Assembly: GCF_001625595.1 (NCBI RefSeq)
Contig: NZ_AUXT01000205.1
Span: 19,004 to 83,003 of the forward strand
Direction: 5' to 3'
Length of the DNA: 64,000 nucleotides
DNA from: Pseudoalteromonas luteoviolacea NCIMB 1942
Lineage (GTDB): Bacteria; Pseudomonadota; Gammaproteobacteria; Enterobacterales; Alteromonadaceae
Shown piece by piece: positions 34,159 through 42,300 of the stretch (its first letter is position 1; each line of letters opens with the position of its first letter). The position numbers and the translations under genes are program-made. The notes beneath the pieces are model-generated. The model was not told the DNA's origin, did no database searches, and was given only the letters and a program-made list of their open reading frames with translations.

Positions 34159-35088
34159 TTAGGCAAGTTCTCGTGTGCCTTGATTATCAAACTTACAGAT
34201 ATGGCTAAAGCCATTTTCGTTTACATAGTGCTGGCTTAGCCAATCTTGGCAGCGTTTTGCAACCTCATATGATGTGCACAGCGCAAAGAGTGTTGGACCC
34301 GCACCAGAAATGCTTACCACTTCAGCCCCTAGCTCTGGCAGGCTTACCGACGCGTCTGCGTAGCCTTGTATTAAAGGTGCACGACTTGGCTCAGCTATCG
34401 CATCTTGCATCAGCTTTACCGCGTCGCTAAAACGCTGTTGTTGCAGCAAGGTAGTGTAAGCCGCTAGTCGCTGTGCAAACTCGACGCTTTGACTAAGACT
34501 TAAAGACTCAGGTAACACAGATCTAGCCTGAGCGGTATTCAATGCAAACCCAGGAAAAGCAACAACGATGTGCCAATTTTGATCTGTAGCTAATGCAACA
34601 GCACGATCGGGCACTATCTCAGACGTCAATTGCAAGCCACCTAAATAACAAGGTGTAATATTGTCATAATGGCGCGCGCCACTCACTTTTGCTTCAAAGT
34701 CAGCCATCAATTCGATCATTTGCACTTGAGACAACTGTGTTCCGCTGTATGCATTAAGTGCTGCAAATGTTGCTACTACTGAGCATGCACTTGACCCAAG
34801 GCCGGAACCGATTGGCAAACGCTTATCAAGAGTCAGTGCAACACAGGGCATATCTACTTTTACGTGAGCCCTAAAATGTGTCAAACACTGATAGGCTAAA
34901 TTATGTTCCTGATTACTTGGTAATTTATGTGCATATTCGCCAACGCACTTAAATGTATCTTGTTCAGCTTCTTCAATATAAACAACATCTCCTAGTAACT
35001 GACCGTCCAAAGGCGCTATTGCAGCGCCTAACGAATCAAAGCCGACACAAAAGTTGCCAATTGATGCTGGAGCAAAAAACTTTCTCAT
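34159..35088 (-). CDS. thrB: homoserine kinase
   Basis: ThrB phosphorylates homoserine with ATP (GHMP kinase family). At 309 aa, motif LPIGSGLGSSACSVVA is the GHMP ATP-binding loop, ASIGNFCVGFDSLG is near the N-terminus, and EVVSISGAGPTLFAL is the C-terminal Gly-rich motif. Second in the operon, its start lies 10 nt after the thrA stop. Confidence 0.97.
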   Translation of the reverse strand: MRKFFAPASIGNFCVGFDSLGAAIAPLDGQLLGDVVYIEEAEQDTFKCVGEYAHKLPSNQEHNLAYQCLTHFRAHVKVDMPCVALTLDKRLPIGSGLGSSACSVVATFAALNAYSGTQLSQVQMIELMADFEAKVSGARHYDNITPCYLGGLQLTSEIVPDRAVALATDQNWHIVVAFPGFALNTAQARSVLPESLSLSQSVEFAQRLAAYTTLLQQQRFSDAVKLMQDAIAEPSRAPLIQGYADASVSLPELGAEVVSISGAGPTLFALCTSYEVAKRCQDWLSQHYVNENGFSHICKFDNQGTRELA

Positions 35089-35098
35089 CGATTCTTCC

Positions 35099-37516
35099 TT
35101 ACCTAGATAAAGTCTTCAGTATGTCAGCAAAAACGCCTGCGGCTGTAACTTCTGCGCCAGCACCATAACCTCTGATAACAAAAGGTTTTGGTTGGTAATA
35201 CTGACTTAAAATAGCCAAGGCGTTTTCTCCATCTCGAATATCAAACAACGCATGCTGCGTATCAACCGCTTCAATACCAACCCTACACTTGCCATTTACA
35301 ATACTGCCAACATAACGGAGCTTTTTCCCATCACTTGCCGCACTTTGCACTCTATCTGCAAAGGCTGCGTCCAGCTCCGGTAAACGTGCCATAAATTCAT
35401 CTACATTTGTTCCTATGGCAAAGTCATTGGGCACCACAGACTCAACTTCAATGTCCTCTAGTTCTAATTCAAGGCCAGCCTCGCGCGCAATAATTAGCAG
35501 CTTGCGAGCTACATCAGTGCCGGACAAATCATCCCTTGGATCCGGCTCCGTAAAACCATTTTGTTTAGCTTGTGCAGTCGCCTGTGACAAGGATAACCCG
35601 TCTTCAATGGCACCAAACATATAAGAAAGCGAACCAGATAAAATGCCGCTGAATGATAACAGCTCATCGCCAGCCCCAAACAAAAGTTGCAAGTTGTCTA
35701 ATACGGGCAACCCCGCACCGACATTCGTTTCGTAGAGAAACTTCCTGCCAGAATCAACAGCTGCTTGTTTTAGTTCTCGGTAATAAGCCATGTCACCTGT
35801 ATTGGCTTTTTTATTCGCAGCTACGACATGGAATCCAGCTTGCAAAAATTGACTATATTGATCAGCGAGAAGTTGAGAAGAGCTACAATCTACAATCACT
35901 GGATTAATTAAATGATTGGATTTAACAAAATGCTCCAGTCTATCAATGGAGAAAGATACTTCTGAGGATTCAAGCTGTGCCTGCCAATCATCAGATTGAA
36001 TACCTTCAGCAGACAACAAGCTCTTTTTGGAGTTTGCAACACCGTATAGATTCAACTTAATATTTCTGTTAGCAAGCCAGTCTTGTTGCTTTTTCAACTG
36101 TTGGACGAGCTCGGTGCCTACCAGCCCGCAGCCTAATAAAAATACGTCGATGGACGGTACATGTGTAAAGAAGTTTTCATGACAAACCTTCATTGCATCT
36201 TTACATAGCTCACCAGACACTACAGCAGAAATCGCACTTTCAGTTGAATCTTGCGCAATGGCCACAATGTTCACTTGCGCTTGTGCCAATGAAGCGAAGA
36301 ATTTAGCGGCCAGTCCTTTATGCGAGCGCATGTTGTCGCCCACTAGGGTGACAATTGCGAGATCTTTTTGAACTTCAATGGGTTCAATAAGGCCTGCTTT
36401 CGTTTCAAGTTCGAATGCAGACTGTAAAGCTTGCATCGCGAGTGGCAGGTCTTGCTCATACACACAGAAACTAATACTGAACTCACACGAGGATTGTGTA
36501 ATGAGCACAATAGAAACGTTGTCATTTGCTAGTGCCGAAAATACCCGTGCAGCCATCCCCACTTTGCCTTTCATGCCCGGCCCAGAGACCGTTAACATCG
36601 CGAGTTTATCCAAGCTAGAAAGCGCCTTCACCGGTGAGTCATTATCGCTTTGAGCTGAAATCATTGAGCCTGGGACATCTGGATCATGCGTATTTTTAAT
36701 TTCACAAGGTACATTCGCTTTGGCACATGGCAAAATTGTTTTAGGATGCAGTACTTTTGCACCAAAATATGCCAGCTCCATAGCTTCTTTGTAAGACAAC
36801 TTCGCTACTTTCGTTGCCTTTTTGATAAGACGAGGGTCAGCACTATAGACGCCATCCACATCTGTCCATATTTGGCAGATTTCTGCATTGATGCTCGCTG
36901 CGATTACGGCTGCTGAGTAGTCTGAGCCGTTGCGACCCAGTGTCGTAAGTTCACCTAACTCATTACTCCCAGTAAACCCGGCTACGATGTATATTCCAGA
37001 TCCGTTTGAGTCTATTTGCTGGGCAAGCGCAACCTTTGTTTGTTCCAGTTGAACTTCTGAATCTAAGTATTGCGATTGAGTTTTAATGCATTGGGTAGCA
37101 TCTAATGCGCGTGCATTTTGGCTTTTCAACATTTTTACCATTAACGCAACACTGATACGCTCACCAAAACTGATTATAAATGCGTTAACAGCTTCGGGGC
37201 ATTGCTTCAGTAATTTAACGCCAGCTAATTTATCTTTTAACGACTCTAAATCAGGCCACCCAACCAACGACCCATATTCTGATTCAACAACTTCCTTTAG
37301 ACTCAAACAACGAGACTCGAAAGCAGCCCAAAGCGCTTCATAATCTGCGCCTTTAGCTGCACAGTCAGCTAAGCTGACTAGCTGATCTGTCATACCCCCT
37401 GGTGCTGAAAGCACGACTACTGCGTTACCATTACTATAATTTGATACTAGAGATTGTACTCGCTGCAGACAATCAAAGTCCGCTAAAGAAGATCCCCCAA
37501 ACTTTAAAACTCGCAT
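35099..37516 (-). CDS. thrA: bifunctional aspartokinase I / homoserine dehydrogenase I
   Basis: ThrA carries the first and third steps towards threonine. At 805 aa, the N-terminal aspartokinase opens with MRVLKFGGSSLADF and continues with GFTGSNELGELTTLGRNGSDY. A central ACT region (about 305-450: VSGPGMKGKVG and VGDNMRSHKG) gives threonine feedback. The C-terminal homoserine dehydrogenase has the Rossmann motif LLGCGLVGTELV, the stretch VAANKKANTG, and SGILSGSLSYMF. The ATG at 37516 is chosen because GAGGAA precedes it and the family starts here; longer frames run into the attenuator hairpin. Regulated by the upstream thrL attenuator. Confidence 0.98.
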   Translation of the reverse strand: MRVLKFGGSSLADFDCLQRVQSLVSNYSNGNAVVVLSAPGGMTDQLVSLADCAAKGADYEALWAAFESRCLSLKEVVESEYGSLVGWPDLESLKDKLAGVKLLKQCPEAVNAFIISFGERISVALMVKMLKSQNARALDATQCIKTQSQYLDSEVQLEQTKVALAQQIDSNGSGIYIVAGFTGSNELGELTTLGRNGSDYSAAVIAASINAEICQIWTDVDGVYSADPRLIKKATKVAKLSYKEAMELAYFGAKVLHPKTILPCAKANVPCEIKNTHDPDVPGSMISAQSDNDSPVKALSSLDKLAMLTVSGPGMKGKVGMAARVFSALANDNVSIVLITQSSCEFSISFCVYEQDLPLAMQALQSAFELETKAGLIEPIEVQKDLAIVTLVGDNMRSHKGLAAKFFASLAQAQVNIVAIAQDSTESAISAVVSGELCKDAMKVCHENFFTHVPSIDVFLLGCGLVGTELVQQLKKQQDWLANRNIKLNLYGVANSKKSLLSAEGIQSDDWQAQLESSEVSFSIDRLEHFVKSNHLINPVIVDCSSSQLLADQYSQFLQAGFHVVAANKKANTGDMAYYRELKQAAVDSGRKFLYETNVGAGLPVLDNLQLLFGAGDELLSFSGILSGSLSYMFGAIEDGLSLSQATAQAKQNGFTEPDPRDDLSGTDVARKLLIIAREAGLELELEDIEVESVVPNDFAIGTNVDEFMARLPELDAAFADRVQSAASDGKKLRYVGSIVNGKCRVGIEAVDTQHALFDIRDGENALAILSQYYQPKPFVIRGYGAGAEVTAAGVFADILKTLSR

Positions 37517-37545
37517 ACTGTGTTTTTCCTCATTCCTAAAACGAA

Positions 37546-37579
37546 AAAAGGCCTGTGCTCTCGGTGAGCACAGGCCTTT
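37546..37579 (-). terminator. thr operon attenuator terminator
   Basis: AAAGGCCTGTGCTC and GAGCACAGGCCTTT (arms at 37547-37560 and 37566-37579) make a 14-bp stem with a 5-nt loop and a run of six T on the minus strand. It lies between the thrL stop and the thrA start, so it is the attenuator. Confidence 0.9.
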
Positions 37580-37603
37580 ATTAATACGCACGGACCTATG
37601 CCA

Positions 37604-37663
37604 CTATCCAGTATGGATGGTGGTCTTAATAATAATTGTCACGTTACGTGTGATTCGGTTCAT
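37604..37663 (-). CDS. thrL: thr operon leader peptide
   Basis: A 19-residue peptide, MNRITRNVTIIIKTTIHTG, with 5 Thr and 5 Ile codons, like E. coli ThrL (Thr/Ile-rich). The stop is 24 nt before the terminator hairpin at 37546-37579, the spacing expected for ribosome-mediated attenuation. When charged Thr-tRNA or Ile-tRNA runs low, a stalled ribosome would prevent the terminator. AAAGAAAC just upstream is a modest ribosome binding site. Confidence 0.88.
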   Translation of the reverse strand: MNRITRNVTIIIKTTIHTG

Positions 37664-37716
37664 TGTTTCTTTGATTAACCTACTTCAAAGTTGATTAAAA
37701 ATTGCTTACCTGAACT

Positions 37717-37741
37717 AGACTGCCTGATCATTAGGCAATCT
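37717..37741. promoter_or_regulatory. inverted repeat beside the thr -35-like box
   Basis: AGACTGCCT-(7 nt)-AGGCAATCT, eight of nine arm bases paired, 54-78 bp upstream of thrL. On the minus strand it directly follows TTGACA, the best -35 match, but no good -10 is at the right spacing. It may be a protein-binding site that affects thr transcription. Confidence 0.35.
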
Positions 37742-37810
37742 GTCAAGCAGCTAGAAGTAAATTAAATATGCAAAAAGTTCAAGATACGTACTAAGAAAGG
37801 GAGAGGCTAT

Positions 37811-38176
37811 CTAACGAATACCATATTCACTCAATAATGAGAGTAACTGTTCTGATTTGACGGGCTTTTCTAAAAACTTGATCGCGCCAAGTTCCGCCAC
37901 TTTAGTTTTCATTTGGACTTGGATATCCGCGGAGATTACAACGACAAAAGTCTCTATTTTGTGCGCTTTAATCGCTTCGAGTACACCCACGCCATCAAGT
38001 TCAGGCATGGTGAGATCTAAACACAACAAATCAATTTGCGATTTTTGCAATATTTCTAGTGCCTCTCGACCATTTTTAGCCTGGCATACATCTACATCAA
38101 GGTTTGATGTTAGACAGCGCACCACTTGCTTACGGGCAACAGTAGAATCGTCGCACACTAACACAGAATAGCTCAT
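37811..38176 (-). CDS. single-domain response regulator (CheY-like receiver)
   Basis: A 121-aa cytoplasmic receiver. Phosphorylation-site residues: Asp9-Asp10 in VLVCDDSTVARK, phosphoacceptor Asp54 in LLCLDLTMPELDGV, Ser in VVVISAD and Lys in FLEKPVKSEQ. No output domain, so it probably acts by protein contact. It is divergent from the histidine-kinase gene 210 nt away, a likely cognate pair (inference). Confidence 0.9.
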   Translation of the reverse strand: MSYSVLVCDDSTVARKQVVRCLTSNLDVDVCQAKNGREALEILQKSQIDLLCLDLTMPELDGVGVLEAIKAHKIETFVVVISADIQVQMKTKVAELGAIKFLEKPVKSEQLLSLLSEYGIR

Positions 38177-38385
38177 AAGAAGGTAAATCTTTATTGTTCT
38201 AGTAACAAATAAACGTTATTGTTATTCTAATCTTATAACACAATAATCAACATCCAGTAAGTTTTTTATCTCTACTTGTATGTTGTAAAGATAGCAAGAT
38301 AAACATTTATTTTTAGCCATTTATTGGCTAACTTTAAGTTTAACACGCGCGCATTTATTTGGTTGTCAGGAGCTAAGAATACTCC

Positions 38386-40146
38386 ATGCTACAAAAAAGT
38401 CTGTCGAAAAAATTGCTCACAAATGTTCTGTCAGTTTACTTCCTACTAACGTTTGTGGTGACTTGTGGTCAAGTTGTCGCAGAATACGTAAACACCAAAG
38501 ACTATATTCGCAATGAGCTGACTATGCTGCAAAAGACCTTTAGTCGCAGCTTGACCCGTGCTATTTGGGAACTCAATACCAAACAAACCGTTACCACTGC
38601 TGAGGGTCTCTTAGCCATTCCAATGATAGAGGGGATCATCGTCCGGGATGACAGTGGAGAAATCATTTCACAACTCGGTCGCTCACTGAATATCCACGAA
38701 CTATACAGTCAACAGCTAGTTCAAGAAGAAGCCCTTATCGAAGACACCCCATCAGGCCTCTTTGGCTATACCTTTCCACTCATATTTGAATTTTCCGGCA
38801 GAGCAACGCAGGTTGGTGATGTCACACTTTTCTCAAGTAGAGAAGTCGTTTTCAGTCGAATAATGATCTCAATTTACTTTTTAATTGGTAATGCGATGGT
38901 GAAAACCACCTTCTTGATCATTCTATTTTTGCTTGCGTTTAGAAAACTACTGACCGAACCGCTAACGGACTTAACCGAGCAAATTGAAGACTTTGAAGTA
39001 GATAATGTGGATGGCCACAAGATAGAAATTGATACCACCGAGCGTAACGAATTGAAAGTTATGGAAGAGGCTTTCAATAAATTGATAGATAAAGTGGCTG
39101 AATATCGTAAGCAATTAGATCAAACCCAAAAAGAGCTCATTATCAGTAATGAAAAGCTCGACCAGCACAATATCCAGCTTGAACAAGAAGTCGCCCGCAA
39201 AACCTCAAATTTAAGTCAGGCCATGATGGACCTGCAACAACAAAAATATGAGCTAGAAAAACAAAAACTCACCTTAACAGAAGAAATTGACTTGCGACGT
39301 CAAACGGAAGAAGAGTTGCTAACCAAACAGAACGAGCTTGAGAAGTATGTTGAAGAACTCAATATGGCCCAAGAACGCTTAGTTGGCTCGGAAAAAATGG
39401 CTGCGCTTGGTGGCTTAGTTGCCGGTATTACACACGATATCAACACACCTGTTGGCATAGGGGTAACCGCTACATCGTTCTTGCAAGAACGTTTAGATCA
39501 ACTAGAAGCGGCCTATAAAGAGAAAACATTGTCGCCCAAGGCACTCGAAGAATTTATGCATGAAGCAAAACAAAGCACAAGCTTGTTAACCAACAATTTA
39601 GCACGAGCGTCAGAGCTGGTGGCTAGCTTCAAACAAATTGCAGTTGATCAGGCCAGTGAGGCTGTCAGGACAATAAACTTTAACCAATATCTCGGTGAAG
39701 TCTTACGCTCCTTACAACCTAAGCTGAAAAAAACAGCCCATGACGTTAACATTGATTGCCCTGCGGACTTAACTTTAAACCTCCCCGCTGGAGCAATCAG
39801 CCAGATATTTACAAACTTAATAATGAATTCCCTGATCCATGGCTTTGAGGGTATAAATAAGGGCGTCATTGATATTCAAATTACCGATGACAATGATGAT
39901 GTGAAAATTGTTTATAAAGATAACGGTAAAGGTGTGTCACCCGCTCAGTTGGAAAAGCTATTTGACCCCTTCTTCACAACTAAGCGCGATCAGGGGGGCA
40001 GTGGCCTCGGCACACACATAACCTTTAATCTCGTTAAACAGACACTAAATGGCGACATTGAAGTCAGCTCTGAAGAAGGAAAAGGACTGACCTACTACAT
40101 TCGATTTCCAAAAGAGATGCAAGCGCAACAAGCCATGTTTAGTTAA
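38386..40146 (+). CDS. membrane sensor histidine kinase
   Basis: A 586-aa inner-membrane kinase. Two membrane helices (11-33 and 160-185) enclose a sensing domain of about 125 residues. A HAMP-like linker follows (185-238), then a long coiled coil (about 235-335, Gln/Glu-rich), the H-box HDINTPVG with phosphorylated His350, and the ATPase domain (NLIMNSLIHGFEG, DNGKGV, DPFFTTKRDQGGSGLGTH). No receiver domain. The adjacent divergent CheY-like gene is a plausible partner. The ligand is unknown. Confidence 0.92.
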   Translation: MLQKSLSKKLLTNVLSVYFLLTFVVTCGQVVAEYVNTKDYIRNELTMLQKTFSRSLTRAIWELNTKQTVTTAEGLLAIPMIEGIIVRDDSGEIISQLGRSLNIHELYSQQLVQEEALIEDTPSGLFGYTFPLIFEFSGRATQVGDVTLFSSREVVFSRIMISIYFLIGNAMVKTTFLIILFLLAFRKLLTEPLTDLTEQIEDFEVDNVDGHKIEIDTTERNELKVMEEAFNKLIDKVAEYRKQLDQTQKELIISNEKLDQHNIQLEQEVARKTSNLSQAMMDLQQQKYELEKQKLTLTEEIDLRRQTEEELLTKQNELEKYVEELNMAQERLVGSEKMAALGGLVAGITHDINTPVGIGVTATSFLQERLDQLEAAYKEKTLSPKALEEFMHEAKQSTSLLTNNLARASELVASFKQIAVDQASEAVRTINFNQYLGEVLRSLQPKLKKTAHDVNIDCPADLTLNLPAGAISQIFTNLIMNSLIHGFEGINKGVIDIQITDDNDDVKIVYKDNGKGVSPAQLEKLFDPFFTTKRDQGGSGLGTHITFNLVKQTLNGDIEVSSEEGKGLTYYIRFPKEMQAQQAMFS

Positions 40147-40298
40147 CGCATTTTAGGTGAGTCTCAAATACAAGGCTCACCGCACTCATTCTTTTTGAAA
40201 TCGTCAAATAAGTAAATTTAACCATTTTAGTCTTTGCTCGCGACATTAGAGATTTGATATGATGCAATTCGTTTTTTCACACTCGGATTTTAAATGAT

Positions 40299-41207
40299 AT
40301 GTGGTTCAGCAACCTAATCTGTTACCGTTTTAAGCAAGATGTTTCGTACACACAAGAAGACTTTGAAAAAGCACTAGAGCAAGATATTTTTCGCTCTTGT
40401 GGCAGCCAAGATATGAGCACATTCGGCTGGGTAAACGCATTAGGCAAACATGGACAGACTCTGTCTCACTTTTCACAGAACAGTATTCTATTGTGCGCAA
40501 AACGTGAAGAAAAAGTATTACCTGCAGCTGTTATTAACGATATGGTCGCTGAAAAAGTTGAGCAGATTGAACGAGAAGAAAACCGTCCAGTTAAAAAGAA
40601 AGAAAAGGACGAGTTGAAAGAAAATATTCTTGCAACTTTACTGCCTCAAGCATTCAAAAAATCGAGCCTACAATTCGCATTTATCGATCAAGAAAGTGGC
40701 TGGGTAATCGTTAACAGTGCAAGCTTTAACAAAGCTGAGGAAATGATGGCATTGCTGCGTAAATCATTGGGTACATTGCCAATCGTACCGGCATTTGCCA
40801 ACTATGATTTAGATGTATTTCTTACGGACTGGTTAACGAAATTCGAAGCTCCTGAAGGCTTTGCCATTGGCAATGACGCTGAACTGCAAGACGCAGCAGA
40901 TGAAGGCGCACAAGTTAAACTCAAACAGCATGACCTTGCTAGTGACGAAATTAAGCTCCACTTAGAGAATGGTAAACGAGTCACTAAACTCGCCCTAGAC
41001 TGGCGTGAACGCGTGCAATTTTTATTGCAAAACGATGGGTCAATTAAACGTGTTAGTTACAACGATGCACTGAAAGAGCAAAATGCAGATATTCCAAAAG
41101 AAGACTTAGCGATTAAAATCGACGCTGACTTTATTTTGGTTTCAGAAGAAGTCAAAGAGCTACTGGAAGATTTAACAAAAGAGCTCGGTGATAAAGACGA
41201 CTTGTAA
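40299..41207 (+). CDS. rdgC: recombination-associated protein RdgC
   Basis: RdgC is a ring-shaped DNA-binding protein that restrains RecA filaments. At 302 aa, the protein opens MWFSNLICYRFKQD, has CGSQDMSTFGWV and a long acidic/basic helical middle (VEQIEREENRPVKKKEKDELKE), as in other RdgC proteins. The start is fixed by this conserved N-terminus. It stands alone, with a terminator after the stop. Confidence 0.96.
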   Translation: MWFSNLICYRFKQDVSYTQEDFEKALEQDIFRSCGSQDMSTFGWVNALGKHGQTLSHFSQNSILLCAKREEKVLPAAVINDMVAEKVEQIEREENRPVKKKEKDELKENILATLLPQAFKKSSLQFAFIDQESGWVIVNSASFNKAEEMMALLRKSLGTLPIVPAFANYDLDVFLTDWLTKFEAPEGFAIGNDAELQDAADEGAQVKLKQHDLASDEIKLHLENGKRVTKLALDWRERVQFLLQNDGSIKRVSYNDALKEQNADIPKEDLAIKIDADFILVSEEVKELLEDLTKELGDKDDL

Positions 41208-41229
41208 AAAAGGGCCAGTAGGCCCTTTT
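41208..41229. terminator. bidirectional terminator between rdgC and HDOD gene
   Basis: AAAAGGGCC and GGCCCTTTT arms (41208-41216, 41221-41229), 4-nt loop, T and A runs on both sides. It serves both convergent genes. Confidence 0.85.
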
Positions 41230-41244
41230 CTAAATTGACTTTGA

Positions 41245-42084
41245 CTATGCAAACATGGATTTCACATCCGCGAGCAGCTCAAGGTAAGCATCATCTGTAA
41301 ACGTATCGATGGAGCGCAGTACACCCTTTTCTTCATAAACTCCCAAGGCAGCCGCTTTGTCTGAAACTTGCAAAATACCCTCAACAATGGCACCAGCACG
41401 AATAAAGTCTACATAGCAAACATGCTCTGGTTTGTAATTGGGGTTAGCCCAGCTTTCAGCAACTTCAACAAACTCATCGGTGAAGCCCCATTCACGCATT
41501 ATAGACCCACCAATTCTGCCTGCTAGTTTTTGTATAGCGTGTGCCAAAAAGCTTGGATTTGCAAATACCTCAGGGTGTTTCTCAGCTTCAGTTAGAATGG
41601 GCAGTACACCAATATTAAAGACCAAAGAGGCCAAGGTAATGGTATCTTTGTTCAACGAGGTATGCTTGTTTATTCGTAAGTAAAACTCCATGGTCGAAAT
41701 CGCCTGACATGCCACTTTCAGCGTTTTTTGCCAAGCCTTATCCATGTAAGTCTTAATTAACTTATTATTTGAGACAAACAATTGTTCCATAGCCATCGCT
41801 GTTGCTATGTTTTTAATTTGCCGTAACCCTATTCGTGTAACCGCTTGATTCAGCGTGTTCACTTTAATCGATCGCCCCATAAAACCACTGTTAGCCACTT
41901 TAATCATGCGCGCGGCAAGTGCGGGGTCATGAGAGATCACATCCGCCATTTGAAGTAAGTTTACCTCGGGATCATCAGCAGCTTGGCGGACTCGCACTGC
42001 AACTTCAGGTAAAGTCGGTAAGACAAGTGTATCGTTATTAATTTTATCGACAAGAATGGTAAGTAATGCGTTTTCTGTAGACAT
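41245..42084 (-). CDS. HDOD-domain signalling protein
   Basis: A 279-aa cytoplasmic protein consisting of one HDOD domain, which is related to HD phosphohydrolases but usually without the catalytic metal residues. Typical pattern: LPTLPEVAVRVRQAADDPEVNLLQMADVISHDPALAARMIKVANS in the first half and RIGLRQIKNIATAMAM in the second. It has no output domain. Roles in signalling or chemotaxis-like pathways are known for other members, but not here. It stands alone. Confidence 0.9.
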   Translation of the reverse strand: MSTENALLTILVDKINNDTLVLPTLPEVAVRVRQAADDPEVNLLQMADVISHDPALAARMIKVANSGFMGRSIKVNTLNQAVTRIGLRQIKNIATAMAMEQLFVSNNKLIKTYMDKAWQKTLKVACQAISTMEFYLRINKHTSLNKDTITLASLVFNIGVLPILTEAEKHPEVFANPSFLAHAIQKLAGRIGGSIMREWGFTDEFVEVAESWANPNYKPEHVCYVDFIRAGAIVEGILQVSDKAAALGVYEEKGVLRSIDTFTDDAYLELLADVKSMFA

Positions 42085-42300
42085 ATGGTCAAGTCCTTTA
42101 AATTCGCCACTTAGCTATGGCCTTATAATTTTTAGCTCATTTAAGTATCGTCTAACTTCTCGATAAAGTTAAGAAAAGTATAAAAATTATTCTTACAAAA
42201 AAATTATAAAATAATACTTTGCCTCAACTGTTTGCTCAAAACGCCTTTTTTCAGCATCATAGATGCCTCACAATCATAATAACTAAAAACTCAAGGGTAA

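Noticed and set aside
37517..37591. thrA beginning upstream at 37591
   Set aside because: The extra codons lie within the attenuator hairpin; the family starts MRVLKFGGSS at 37516.
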